A DNA stretch of 50,431 nt, taken from a virus. The notes beneath the pieces are model-generated. The model searched no databases, was not told the origin of the DNA, and saw only the letters and a program-made list of their open reading frames with translations. Both the position numbers and the translations under genes were made by a program. The stretch lies in the IMG/VR virus record IMGVR_UViG_3300006749_000018, positions 1-50,431 of that record; one strand, 5' to 3'. Positions 24,373-32,418 of the stretch are shown piece by piece. Position 1 is the stretch's first letter, and every line of letters starts with the position of its first letter.

Positions 24373-24610
24373 GAGATTTGGTATAGTTAACTGGGAAGTT
24401 ATGTCTAATCCTTCTATTAAACCACAAGAAAAAGCATTGTATTCTATATTATGCGTCTATTGTGGAGATAAAAGAGAGTGTTTCCCATCTATATCAACAC
24501 TTGCAGATATAATGGACTTGAGTCAGCGTCAAGTAAATAGATTAATAAAAAATCTTAAGATTCATGGCATTATTGCAAGAAAAGGACGTAAAATCCTTTT
24601 ATTAGATTAG
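24356..24610 (+). CDS. Helix-turn-helix protein (HTH_36-like)
   Basis: 84 aa. Pattern of the winged-helix family used by DnaD/replication initiators: IKPQEKALYSILCVYCGD, then CFPSISTLADIMDLSQRQVNRLIKNLKIHGII (recognition helix near QRQVNRLIKNL). It consists of the DNA-binding domain only, without the extra C-terminal domain of RepA or DnaD. It could regulate the plus arm or help open an origin. It lies just before a 113-nt leader with a hairpin, a possible target. Confidence 0.75.
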   Translation: MHKIYKRFGIVNWEVMSNPSIKPQEKALYSILCVYCGDKRECFPSISTLADIMDLSQRQVNRLIKNLKIHGIIARKGRKILLLD

Positions 24611-24613
24611 TGC

Positions 24614-24634
24614 GTTAGCTATTATTATGCTAAC
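24614..24634 (+). promoter_or_regulatory. Hairpin in the gap after the HTH gene
   Basis: GTTAGC (24614-24619) and GCTAAC (24629-24634) around a 9-nt AT loop. No T tract follows. Possible operator or weak pause site in the 113-nt gap 24611-24723. Confidence 0.35.
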
Positions 24635-24723
24635 TATTTACCAATTGAGCCGGTAATATACACTATTAAACCAGTAAGACTGTATAATTTTTGTTACTTT
24701 TGATTTGACTCAGATGTAATAAG

Positions 24724-24999
24724 ATGATACTACAACTCCCAAATGGCAGAATTATAGAATGTTCGGTAGAACAGTACTTATCTATGTCAGATCAGGAGAT
24801 AAAAGACCTTAATGGTATTGGCTCAGCATATACAAAAGAAGTAGGTAACCCATTTTATGGTTTGTATGCTAATACAACGTTAGCACGCAAAGAAGCTATG
24901 GAAGATATGAAGTCAGAAAGGGAATATGAACCCAGACTAGATGAAGTATCTGATGTAGATAAAATGAATGATGACTACTTTCACTCAGATGATATCTGA
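24724..24999 (+). CDS. Hypothetical acidic protein, 91 aa
   Basis: Begins MILQLPNGRIIECSVEQYLSM, a short beta hairpin and helix seen at the start of small phage proteins, and ends in a highly acidic tail (DEVSDVDKMNDDYFHSDD). No motif. Monocistronic-looking with 113 nt before and 34 nt after. Confidence 0.55.
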   Translation: MILQLPNGRIIECSVEQYLSMSDQEIKDLNGIGSAYTKEVGNPFYGLYANTTLARKEAMEDMKSEREYEPRLDEVSDVDKMNDDYFHSDDI

Positions 25000-25033
25000 T
25001 TAATCAATTTTTTCACCTTTTAATATTTTAATT

Positions 25034-25627
25034 ATGTCAACAGTCAAAATTATGGCTGATGAACTAGGCAATGTAATTCGCCAGTCATCAAACAATCCTG
25101 AGTTTGGATACATCAGACTCACACAAAAAAGAAGAGTTATTAAACCTAATAACTTTGTAGACGTCAAAAATCTATCAACATTAATCCACGGTAAACTAGA
25201 AGATCTGGAAGCTACAGGCCTACAGCATACAAAAGAGATATCCGGTAAGATATATGTTATAGAACAAGTAACACCATTCAGTGAAGAAAACCCTGATAGG
25301 GATCTTAAATACGCTGGTACAACAGGAGTTATATGTGCAACCCAAGATGGGGAACCTATTTATAGGAAAACATTCTATACAGAAGACCAGAATGTATCTG
25401 ACACATTAATTGCTCATGCTAATGGTGATGCTATTAGAGAAGCTAACGGTACCTCAGCTAAGATTATGAAGGAAGTAAATGAAAAGCAAGTGGATTTAGA
25501 AGATTCAATTGCTGAAGTTGAAGGAGAAACAGAGGTAACAGATACACTTGTATCTGAAACAGAGGTAGTTGCTGAAACTCCTGTAGAAATTACAGAGGAT
25601 GAGGGCATTGAGTCCTTTGATCTGTAG
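25034..25627 (+). CDS. Hypothetical protein with acidic tail
   Basis: 197 aa. A basic, beta-rich body (GYIRLTQKRRVIKPNNFVDVKN; TPFSEENPDRDLKYAG) followed from residue ~145 by a Glu/Val/Thr-rich acidic tail with repeats of ETEV and ending in IESFDL. A basic domain with an acidic tail is common in nucleic-acid-binding phage proteins. Function unknown; the tail may be disordered. Confidence 0.55.
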   Translation: MSTVKIMADELGNVIRQSSNNPEFGYIRLTQKRRVIKPNNFVDVKNLSTLIHGKLEDLEATGLQHTKEISGKIYVIEQVTPFSEENPDRDLKYAGTTGVICATQDGEPIYRKTFYTEDQNVSDTLIAHANGDAIREANGTSAKIMKEVNEKQVDLEDSIAEVEGETEVTDTLVSETEVVAETPVEITEDEGIESFDL

Positions 25628-25639
25628 TATCTACTCATT

Positions 25640-25705
25640 ATAAATACAAAAATCATTTGTGCTAGCACTTATGCTTGATCATACGGTTTGGAGCCCGGTA
25701 TTTAT
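25640..25705 (+). other. Possible stem-loop in the gap before the 172-aa gene
   Basis: ATAAATAC (25640-25647) pairs with GTATTTAT (25698-25705) and encloses the palindrome GTGCTAGCAC (25659-25668) and a GATC-centred arm. The gap 25628-25742 holds nothing else recognisable. May be regulatory; could be chance. Confidence 0.35.
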
Positions 25706-25742
25706 ATTTATCACTTATGTATAACCCTATAATAATAATAAT

Positions 25743-26261
25743 ATGTTTAATCCACAACAAATACAATCACTGAAACAACATCAAATAGAACAGTCAATTA
25801 TAGATACAGAAAAAAGACTAAACTATTATGGTATACTATCAGAATACCAGTTACATCCTAAAGATTTAGTTCAAAACTTGAGCTATCGTAAACTTAATCC
25901 ATATCAACACTTTTTGTTTAAACGTGTACTACATGGTTTAAACATGTATAATGCTGAAGATAAGGCTAAGTTACATTGGGATAAGAAAAGAAGGATAACA
26001 AGAGTATGGAAACGTGCTCAAAAGGAAATAAATAATTGGAAACAAATTATTTGTAATAAGAAAGTAAATGCTTATTTTAGAGAGACATTTACAGGGCCTA
26101 CTGCTGAGTATATTATATCTATACCACCAGAGGAAACATTAGAAAATTTTACTAATACTATGACACTAAGAGATCTTGGAATTACATATGAAGACGTAAT
26201 ACTTAGATTTATGCAGAAAGGATTATTACCAAGAACATTCTTAACGTTGAAAGCAGCATGA
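25743..26261 (+). CDS. Hypothetical basic protein, 172 aa
   Basis: Lys/Arg-rich, helical (KRRITRVWKRAQKEINNWKQ). Contains LSYRKLNPYQHFLFKRVLHG and ends PRTFLTLKAA. No known motif; a basic surface suggests nucleic acid binding. Its stop overlaps the ATG of the HNH-like gene (ATGA). Confidence 0.55.
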   Translation: MFNPQQIQSLKQHQIEQSIIDTEKRLNYYGILSEYQLHPKDLVQNLSYRKLNPYQHFLFKRVLHGLNMYNAEDKAKLHWDKKRRITRVWKRAQKEINNWKQIICNKKVNAYFRETFTGPTAEYIISIPPEETLENFTNTMTLRDLGITYEDVILRFMQKGLLPRTFLTLKAA

Positions 26262-26683
26262 AAATTAAGAAGAAACTATGCTATAGTTGTGATACTGAGC
26301 AAGTTATATGGAAGAATCATGAAGGTAATAAGTATTGTAAAATCTGTTGGTTTAAAATTAAACAAGAAGATAATTTTAAATCAGATTACTATAGAAAATA
26401 TAGTAAACCTAGACAAAAGATTAAATCTATGTCTAATAAGATGCAGAAAACTGAGAGGGCTTACAGCGTATTACGCAAAGCCTTCTTAGAACAGCATCCT
26501 GTATGCAAAGCCAGCTTAGTTAAATGCACGGTTAAAGCTACAGATGTGCATCATATGAAGGGAAGGGGTAAATATCATCTTGATACTACTACATGGCTTG
26601 CAGTGTGCAGACCATGTCATATGTTTATAGAAGAGAACCCTGATCTTGCTAATGAATTTGGATTTTCAAAATCAAAACTATGA
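26258..26683 (+). CDS. HNH-type endonuclease-like protein with N-terminal zinc finger
   Basis: 141 aa. The N-terminal CYSCDTE...CKIC pair (residues ~8-31) is a zinc finger. The C-terminal part has the HNH/zinc fold: FLEQHPVCKA, C, TDVHHMKGRGKYHLD, TTWLAVCRPCHMFIEENP (about 80-130), with the DVHH motif and CRPCH. The usual Asn/His of the third motif is within CHMFIEEN. Such small HNH proteins are common in Bacteroidota phages; the role may be DNA packaging or recombination, or a homing-type nuclease without target data. Confidence 0.7.
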   Translation: MKIKKKLCYSCDTEQVIWKNHEGNKYCKICWFKIKQEDNFKSDYYRKYSKPRQKIKSMSNKMQKTERAYSVLRKAFLEQHPVCKASLVKCTVKATDVHHMKGRGKYHLDTTTWLAVCRPCHMFIEENPDLANEFGFSKSKL

Positions 26684-26787
26684 ATAATAATAAAAAAGAC
26701 TGGAACTGGTTTGCAATAATAACCTGGTCTATAATACTTTTATTTACATATACACTATGGAAGTACATAATAAAACTGTTCCTGTGA
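26680..26787 (+). CDS. Small membrane protein, 35 aa
   Basis: ATG at 26680 overlaps the HNH stop as ATGA; TGA at 26785-26787, overlapping the helicase start by 31 nt. Polar start MNNNKKDWNW, then one membrane helix (FAIITWSIILLFTYTLW) and a basic/hydrophobic end. The ATGA coupling supports it. Unknown function. Confidence 0.45.
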   Translation: MNNNKKDWNWFAIITWSIILLFTYTLWKYIIKLFL

Positions 26788-27884
26788 ATAAAGATAGGGA
26801 TGTTATACAAAAAGATGCATTGTCTATAGCAGTGCAGCATAAAAGATGTGGTCTTGGGATATCAATGGGTGTAGGTAAAACACGTATTGCTATAGAGCAC
26901 CTCAAAAGAAATTATCATCCCCTTATACAAGTACTTGTAGTAGTGCCTAAGAATACAGTTAAGCAATCATGGATTGATGAACTTAAAAAAATGAAGGCTT
27001 TACATCTAAGAGGACATATTATATTTAGTACATATCTCTCTTTAAATAAACAAAATCCAAATGAATATGATATTGTTTATTTAGATGAGTGTCATAGCCT
27101 ATTAGAATCACATAAAAGTTTCTTAGATGCTTTTAACGGTAAGATACTTGGCCTTACAGGTACACCGCCAAGAGTAAAAACAAGTGAGAAAGGACGTATG
27201 GTAGCAAAGTATTGTCCTATTAAATACACTTTTTCAGTTGATGATGCAACTGATTCAAAGATCTTAAATGATTACCAAATCATTGTACACCAACTTGAGT
27301 TGTCTGACTTAAAAACATTAAAGAAGAAAACTAAAGATGGTAGGCAATGGTATACTTCAGAGAAGAAAGACTACGCATATGTAGTACAAAGAGTAGTGGC
27401 AGCTCAGACTCAGAAACAAATGCAGTTTGCATCTATAATGAGAATGAGAGCACTGATGGATTACAGTACAAAAGAAACCTATGTAAAGGACCTACTTAGG
27501 AAAGTAAAAACAAAGTGTATTGTATTTGCAAATACTATGGATCAGGCTGATAGAGTCTGCAGGCATAGTTATCATTCAAAAAATCCAAACTCTGAAGATA
27601 ATCTTCAATTATTTAGTGATGGACGGATAGATAAACTATCTTGTGTATTACAACTTAATGAGGGTGTTACTATTCCAGGCCTAAAGCAAGGCATTATTAT
27701 GCATGCATATGGTAATGAAAGGAAGACAGCACAAAGAATTGGTAGATTATTAAGGTTAAATCCATCAAATACTGCAGTGTGTCACATATTGTGTTATAAA
27801 AATACACAAGATGAGACTTGGGTAGCCAAAGCACTAAAGGATTTTGATGAAAATAAAATCAAATATTATAATCCAACAATATAA
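26757..27884 (+). CDS. Superfamily 2 DNA/RNA helicase
   Basis: 375 aa, compact. Motif I GISMGVGKT (34-42), motif Ia-like VLVVVPKN, motif II DECH (110-113), motif III GLTGTP (~132-137), and in the second RecA domain CIVFANTMDQADRV, LNEGVTIPG and motif VI QRIGRLLRLNPS (~335-346). DECH-box helicases of this size in phages act in replication fork remodelling or recombination, as UvsW does. It precedes a zinc-ribbon gene by 3 nt. No nuclease domain is attached. Confidence 0.85.
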   Translation: MEVHNKTVPVNKDRDVIQKDALSIAVQHKRCGLGISMGVGKTRIAIEHLKRNYHPLIQVLVVVPKNTVKQSWIDELKKMKALHLRGHIIFSTYLSLNKQNPNEYDIVYLDECHSLLESHKSFLDAFNGKILGLTGTPPRVKTSEKGRMVAKYCPIKYTFSVDDATDSKILNDYQIIVHQLELSDLKTLKKKTKDGRQWYTSEKKDYAYVVQRVVAAQTQKQMQFASIMRMRALMDYSTKETYVKDLLRKVKTKCIVFANTMDQADRVCRHSYHSKNPNSEDNLQLFSDGRIDKLSCVLQLNEGVTIPGLKQGIIMHAYGNERKTAQRIGRLLRLNPSNTAVCHILCYKNTQDETWVAKALKDFDENKIKYYNPTI

Positions 27885-27887
27885 TTT

Positions 27888-28124
27888 ATGGGAAAAATGA
27901 AAGAAATTTTCATGGAAATGGTTGAACATGAATATAATGGGTCACATGATGCATTTATTCAAGACATGGCCAAACAAACTTGTGAGGAGTTTGTTCCGTG
28001 GAATCAAGATACATGTTTAAATTGTAACAACACAACTATGGAACGTAATGAAACTGAGGCAAGATGCTTAGCATGTGGTCATGAGTTTATTTATGTTGAC
28101 GGTGAAGTTTTAAGATTTAAGTAA
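27888..28124 (+). CDS. Zinc-ribbon protein
   Basis: 78 aa. C-terminal half has CLNC (about residue 43) and CLACGHEF (about 62), a standard four-Cys zinc ribbon. The N-terminal half is acidic and helical. It lies 3 nt behind the helicase and ends in TAATG with the next gene, so it may assist the helicase or act in transcription. No family name possible. Confidence 0.65.
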   Translation: MGKMKEIFMEMVEHEYNGSHDAFIQDMAKQTCEEFVPWNQDTCLNCNNTTMERNETEARCLACGHEFIYVDGEVLRFK

Positions 28125-28468
28125 TGAACAAGATAATACTAATAATAGCATTTCATATTTCAGTTACGGCAACTATATATCATGCAGTTCCTGCACAGAC
28201 AGATAGCACACCGTTTATTACGGCATCTAACAAGGTTATTAATAAAGATAATCCTGGTAAACATAGATGGATTGCAGTATCCAGAGACTTAGAAGCATTA
28301 GGATTTACATTTGGAGCACGTGTATGTGTAGAGAATGCAGGGCCAATGAACGGGTATTGGATAGTGCAAGACAGAATGAACAAAAGATGGTCTTATAGAA
28401 TAGACTTCTTAGTTGATGAGTCTATGAAAGGTGGCAAATGGGAGAATGTTAAAATATATTTAGAATAA
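28124..28468 (+). CDS. Secreted 3D/DPBB-domain protein
   Basis: 114 aa. Signal-like N-terminus (MNKIILIIAFHISVTATIY). The mature part resembles the 3D double-psi beta-barrel domain: ATIYHAVPAQTDSTPFITAS, RWIAVSRDLEALGFTFGARVCVE, MNGYWIVQDRMNKRWSYRID. The catalytic-type Asp in SRD and VQDRM are kept. Such domains bind or cut peptidoglycan (MltA, RlpA family). It could thin the cell wall or help lysis. Fits with the other envelope genes but sits among replication genes. Confidence 0.7.
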   Translation: MNKIILIIAFHISVTATIYHAVPAQTDSTPFITASNKVINKDNPGKHRWIAVSRDLEALGFTFGARVCVENAGPMNGYWIVQDRMNKRWSYRIDFLVDESMKGGKWENVKIYLE

Positions 28469-28469
28469 T

Positions 28470-28751
28470 ATGCAAAAGAGAATACATACCGTAGAGATAA
28501 CAGAAAAATTTTGGGTTGACGTTTATTACAACTATGAACCAGGAGAACCAGAAGTACATACATATGCTAATGGTGATCCTGGTCATCCTGGTAGTGCATC
28601 AACTGTAGAAATTGTACAGATCAGAGCATTATGCAAAGATAGAAATGGTAATAGTGTTGACGTAGACATATTACCTTATCTAGAATTGTTTGATGATTTA
28701 GATCCATGGATGCTAGAAGATAAAATACTAAAAGAACATAATGAAGAATAA
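28470..28751 (+). CDS. Hypothetical acidic protein, 93 aa
   Basis: Small soluble protein, acidic with beta strands (RIHTVEITEKFWVDVYYNYE; NGDPGHPGSASTVEIVQI) and an acidic end. A similar fold-type is seen in many phages, but no name is attached. Overlaps the next gene by 11 nt. Confidence 0.5.
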   Translation: MQKRIHTVEITEKFWVDVYYNYEPGEPEVHTYANGDPGHPGSASTVEIVQIRALCKDRNGNSVDVDILPYLELFDDLDPWMLEDKILKEHNEE

Positions 28752-29124
28752 CCTACATGCAAGACTAGTGGTAAACAATGGTAAGCTTGACTTTCCTAGT
28801 AAGCCACAAGAAACTAGATTTAATGCATTTCTAAAAGAGATACCTGATGGTACACCAATAGATATATTTATGGGTGTAAGTACGGATAAGGGTAGCAATG
28901 CTCAGCTTGCTAGAGTACATGCTATGATCCGTGAGCTTGCACAATATATAGGATATACTTTTGAAGAAGTAAAACTACAAACAAAAAGAAAAGCAGGATT
29001 ATGCTTTGTTAGAGATAAGCAGGAGTATTGCAAAAGTTTTGCAGAGTGTGATAGGGACGAACTAAATTTAGTAATTCAAGCTCTTGTAGAAATGGGAGAC
29101 TTCAATGGAATGCAGTTAAGATAA
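28741..29124 (+). CDS. Hypothetical protein; weak NinB-like resemblance
   Basis: 127 aa. LARVHAMIRELAQYIGYTFEEVKL and KSFAECDRDELNLVIQALVEMG recall NinB-type recombination proteins, whose helices lie at similar places, but the match is weak. It lies directly before the uracil-DNA glycosylase region. Its stop (29122-29124) touches the stop of the opposite-strand gene at 29125, so the two genes converge with no gap. Confidence 0.5.
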   Translation: MKNNLHARLVVNNGKLDFPSKPQETRFNAFLKEIPDGTPIDIFMGVSTDKGSNAQLARVHAMIRELAQYIGYTFEEVKLQTKRKAGLCFVRDKQEYCKSFAECDRDELNLVIQALVEMGDFNGMQLR

Positions 29125-29544
29125 TTATTTATCTTTCTTTGCTGCTTCTTGTTTAGCCTGTATATCTGCAAAGAACTCTTTATATAAATCAGTTTGTGTA
29201 GCAGTATCATTTTCAAGTATACTCTTTGTAAGTTTACCTAATAAGTCTGTATCCATTTCAACATCAGACTCTTGATAAAGACCCTGGTCATTAGCATATG
29301 CAGCAAAAGTTTGTAGTAAAGAATAAATGATCCATGTGTGGTATTCATACCATTTAAGATCTAATTTCTTTTCATCTAACTCACCGCTAAGCATTCTTTT
29401 GAACTTGTTTAGTGTGGCTGATACATCTTCTGACTTAGGATACACTTGATCAATATAGTATAACATTATTGATTGCAGTGCAGGAATATAATCTGAATGA
29501 ACAGTAATACCTGTGATTGATTTTTTTTCTAATTGTTTTGCCAT
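29125..29544 (-). CDS. Hypothetical protein, the only minus-strand gene inside the plus arm
   Basis: 139 aa, helical, acidic. Contains IPALQSIMLYYIDQVYPKSE, KWYEYHTWIIYSLLQTFAAY and a basic end (KQEAAKKDK). No family recognised. Stop abuts the stop of the plus gene to the left; its start is only 22 nt from the start of the UDG gene, so those genes diverge and the UDG promoter, if any, must lie inside this gene or upstream. Clean coding sequence without breaks; the reversed orientation suggests separate insertion or a separate expression time. Confidence 0.65.
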   Translation of the reverse strand: MAKQLEKKSITGITVHSDYIPALQSIMLYYIDQVYPKSEDVSATLNKFKRMLSGELDEKKLDLKWYEYHTWIIYSLLQTFAAYANDQGLYQESDVEMDTDLLGKLTKSILENDTATQTDLYKEFFADIQAKQEAAKKDK

Positions 29545-29566
29545 GAGGTAAAAATATTTAAAATTT

Positions 29567-30253
29567 ATGAATGAACCAAATATATTATATATAATTAATA
29601 AAATAAAAGAAAAAGTGAGTAGCTCAGATTGGGCACCTCACTTACAACCGTGGCTTGATTCAGCTGATCACTACAATGTCGTAAAAGCCTTAAAATCAGC
29701 TAATGAATCAGGAGTAAGATTTACTCCAAGGTATGGTGATGCTTATAATGCATTCCTACATTGCCCGGTTAAACAACTGAAGGTTGTGATGATAGGGCAA
29801 GACCCCTATCCTCAGCCTGACGTTGCTGATGGAATAGCATTTAGCTGTAGCAAGAAGGGTAAACCTGAAGCTAGTTTACGCTATATATTTAAAGCGCTAG
29901 ATACACCGGATGCAAATCCAGATCTAAAGAGATGGGCTGAACAAGGCGTGCTACTACTTAATACGGCTATGACAGTAGAGGTAGGTAATATTGGTTCTCA
30001 TTATGAAATGTGGAAACCTTTTACATCTTCTCTCCTTACAGAGATTAGCAACATGGACCCACAGATTTGTGTTGTTGGTCTGGGTAAAAAAGCACAAGAA
30101 TGGTTAGGTTACTTTCCCTTCGCACATAAAATAGAAGTGTCTCACCCAGCTAGTGCTGCCTATCGTAAAGGTGGAACGTGGGACCATCAGAACGTATTCA
30201 ATCGTATAAATGAATACTTAACTTGGCAAGGAAAAGACTTGATTAAGTGGTAA
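29567..30253 (+). CDS. ung: Uracil-DNA glycosylase, family 1
   Basis: 228 aa, normal length. Motifs: VVMIGQDPYPQPDVADGIAFS around residues 73-93 (GQDPY with the water-activating Asp; the usual next His is Pro), GVLLLNTAMTV (~121-131) and KIEVSHPASAAYR (~186-198, catalytic His). It removes uracil from DNA. It precedes the helicase/loader genes and follows the convergent 29125-29544 gene. Presence of a phage UDG argues against uracil in the phage DNA and fits repair of deaminated cytosine. Confidence 0.88.
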   Translation: MNEPNILYIINKIKEKVSSSDWAPHLQPWLDSADHYNVVKALKSANESGVRFTPRYGDAYNAFLHCPVKQLKVVMIGQDPYPQPDVADGIAFSCSKKGKPEASLRYIFKALDTPDANPDLKRWAEQGVLLLNTAMTVEVGNIGSHYEMWKPFTSSLLTEISNMDPQICVVGLGKKAQEWLGYFPFAHKIEVSHPASAAYRKGGTWDHQNVFNRINEYLTWQGKDLIKW

Positions 30254-30269
30254 GCTTTTCGTATATTTG
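30239..30269 (+). promoter_or_regulatory. Bacteroidota-type promoter candidate before the loader/helicase pair
   Basis: TTG (30239-30241), 20 nt spacer, TATATTTG (30262-30269), which is an exact TAnnTTTG. The ATG follows at 30290. It overlaps the end of the UDG gene. This fits the -33/-7 rule of Bacteroidota housekeeping promoters. Confidence 0.5.
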
Positions 30270-30289
30270 ATAACCTTTAAAACCAATAT

Positions 30290-30880
30290 ATGTGGGACTT
30301 TTTTCAGATAATTACTAAGTCTGGTATGACTCCAAATGAGTGTCTTTCACTCTTTGCAGTACATATGAAGATTACACCTCACTATGGTAATAATATCAAT
30401 AGTTTAATAAACAAAGGATTAATTGAATTTGATGATAAAAAACAGCATTATGTAATTACAAATGATGCTAAAGATATTATGACCAAGTTAGACAACTATT
30501 TTCTTAAAGCAAAAAAGAAAACGGATATACAACTTTTGGGAAAAGACTTTGTAACATTAATTAATAATTACAGAGAGATATTCCCAGCTAAGAAATTACC
30601 TAGCGGTAAACCTGCAAGAAATAATGTAAAAGCTTTAGGCACAGCATTCAGATGGTTCTTTGAAACCTATAGTTATGATTGGGCCACTATATATAAAGCT
30701 ACTAAGATGTATGTAAATGAATACAGAGACAAAGATTATTTATATATGCAGACAAGTCAATATTTTATTAGTAAACAAGATAAACACAAGGTAAAACATT
30801 CTACTCTTGCTGATTATTGTGATATGATACTAGAAGGTATTGACACAGAAGATGAACATTTTAAAGAAAAAGTAGTATAA
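30290..30880 (+). CDS. Putative replicative helicase loader / helix-turn-helix protein
   Basis: 196 aa. Helical N-terminus (TPNECLSLFAVHMKITPHYG then SLINKGLIEFDDKKQHYVIT) looks like a winged helix, followed by a central helical region and a C-terminal part with RWFFETYSYDWATIYKATKM. It is joined by TAATG to the DnaB-like helicase gene. A gene directly before the helicase that has a wHTH-like head is a common place for a loader or primosome protein. Inferred from context; no AAA+ domain present. Confidence 0.5.
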   Translation: MWDFFQIITKSGMTPNECLSLFAVHMKITPHYGNNINSLINKGLIEFDDKKQHYVITNDAKDIMTKLDNYFLKAKKKTDIQLLGKDFVTLINNYREIFPAKKLPSGKPARNNVKALGTAFRWFFETYSYDWATIYKATKMYVNEYRDKDYLYMQTSQYFISKQDKHKVKHSTLADYCDMILEGIDTEDEHFKEKVV

Positions 30881-31836
30881 TGGCAAAAGCAAAAGAAGCT
30901 TGGGTAGGGCAATACGCTGCCTTCAATGAAGCACTTAAGTATATGTACCGTAGACAAACCGGTGAGGAAAAGTCTATATATACTCCTTGGCCTAAGTTTA
31001 ATGATGCTACAACTGATGGATTAGAATGGAATACTCTTACAGTTATAGGTGGTAGACCTGGTTCAGGTAAAACACTTATTAAAGATCAGATAGTAAGAGA
31101 ATCATTTGTATTAAATCCAGCAGATGACTTTAGAGTATTAGAGTTTCAGTTTGAGATGGTTGGTAGAACCTCAGCAATTAGAGAGTTCTCATCAATCACA
31201 GGTAAAACATATAAAGAATTATGTAGTGCCGGTAGTAAACTAAAGACAGATATTCTAAATAAATGTCATGCTTATGCTAAAGAAAGGGTCAAGCACCCTG
31301 TAGATATAGTAAGTAAACCTTTGACTGTAAATCAAATGCGTGATCAGATAGATATGTATATGAATTTACATAAGGGTGCTAAAACTATAATAACACTAGA
31401 TCATACCATGCTTGTTAAAAGAGCACCTTATCAGAATAGTAGCTTAGATATGCTATTTGAGTTAGGTGAATTCTTTACACAGACAAAGCGTGAGTATCCA
31501 TGTTTGTTTGTTGTTATCTCACAATTAAATAGAAACATTGATAACCCTGACAGGGCTGTTGATGGTAAGTATGGTAACTATGTACTTGAGTCAGACATAT
31601 TTGGCTCAGATGCAATGTTACAACATGCTGATACATTAATTGGTATAAATAGACCAGCAAAACAAAAGATTAGATTCTATGGGCCAGATAGGTATATCAT
31701 AGAAGATGATAGAACTCTTGTATTACATTTCTTGAAAGCAAGAAACGGTGATGCTAGAATGAGTTTCTTCAAGGCTAAATTTGAACAAATGGAAATAGCT
31801 GAGATGAAAACACCTGAACAACAGCAACGGAGATAA
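30880..31836 (+). CDS. DnaB-like replicative helicase (RecA/SF4 core)
   Basis: 318 aa. Walker A GGRPGSGKT (57-65), a conserved EFQFEM after it, Walker B TIITLDHTM (about 167-175), and VVISQLNRNIDNPDRA (about 203-218) with the H4-type SQL(N)R. The C-terminal part contains LHFLKARNGDARMSFF, the arginine-finger region (KxRxG) of DnaB. The N-terminal collar domain of cellular DnaB is missing, as in T7-type helicases without the primase half. It unwinds the fork together with the primase at 33875 and polymerase at 43453. Confidence 0.85.
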   Translation: MAKAKEAWVGQYAAFNEALKYMYRRQTGEEKSIYTPWPKFNDATTDGLEWNTLTVIGGRPGSGKTLIKDQIVRESFVLNPADDFRVLEFQFEMVGRTSAIREFSSITGKTYKELCSAGSKLKTDILNKCHAYAKERVKHPVDIVSKPLTVNQMRDQIDMYMNLHKGAKTIITLDHTMLVKRAPYQNSSLDMLFELGEFFTQTKREYPCLFVVISQLNRNIDNPDRAVDGKYGNYVLESDIFGSDAMLQHADTLIGINRPAKQKIRFYGPDRYIIEDDRTLVLHFLKARNGDARMSFFKAKFEQMEIAEMKTPEQQQRR

Positions 31837-31837
31837 A

Positions 31838-31880
31838 CCTATTTATTTTTCTCCCCAGCTGCTAGTTGCACGTTTAAAAA
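31838..31880 (+). promoter_or_regulatory. Phage promoter-like motif, copy B
   Basis: CCTATTTATTTTTCTCCCC then AGCTGCTAGTTGCACG. The start codon of the 176-aa gene is 37 nt after CTCCC. It begins just behind the helicase stop and heads the operon with the Sak4-like and SSB-like genes. Confidence 0.65.
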
Positions 31881-31887
31881 TTATTAA

Positions 31888-32418
31888 ATGATAAGTACTA
31901 AAAATAAAAGTTATATGTCACCAGATGAAAGAAAAGCAAAAGTTAAAAAGTTGCGTGAGACACACCAAGCGTGGTTTAATGACAACAAGTTAACTGATGC
32001 ACTATACATACCTAAGATGGCTTACAGGCCACCTGGTAAGGATGAACTGCATGTCAGCTTCTTTCCTAGTGAACTAGAGAAAGATGAAGACGTGTACACT
32101 GAATTTGTAAGTATTGATTATGAATCAGAAGACCCAAAAAGGACTTTATATCTACATAAACGTAATTCACATTGGCGTGAAGAATATGAATTAGTAGAGA
32201 GTAAGTCTGGTTATCAAAGACATTTGATACCGGTCAGTGAATTAGTAGTGATTAGAGATATCACAGACAATGCAGCAAAAGTTATAGAAGACTTTGCTAA
32301 CTTGCCTGATCCTGATAATAAAAAAGATCCTACTGTTAAAGATGTGCTTGGAGAGATTAATGCTTCTTTACAAGCTATAAATAAAACAATGTATCACATA
32401 TTAAATAAAATGAATTAA
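31888..32418 (+). CDS. Hypothetical protein preceding the Sak4/SSB pair
   Basis: 176 aa. Basic N-terminus (SPDERKAKVKKLRETHQAWF), beta-rich middle with ELHVSFFPSELEKDEDV, and a helical C-terminal end (LGEINASLQAINKTMYHILN). No motif. Zero gap to the Sak4-like gene (stop then ATG), so it is likely part of the recombination or DNA-binding set. Confidence 0.55.
   Translation: MISTKNKSYMSPDERKAKVKKLRETHQAWFNDNKLTDALYIPKMAYRPPGKDELHVSFFPSELEKDEDVYTEFVSIDYESEDPKRTLYLHKRNSHWREEYELVESKSGYQRHLIPVSELVVIRDITDNAAKVIEDFANLPDPDNKKDPTVKDVLGEINASLQAINKTMYHILNKMN

Noticed and set aside
24641-24652. Reverse complement GCTCAATTGGTA looks like a tRNA D-arm
   Set aside because: No acceptor stem, anticodon arm or T-arm can be paired around it; only the 12-nt stretch matches.
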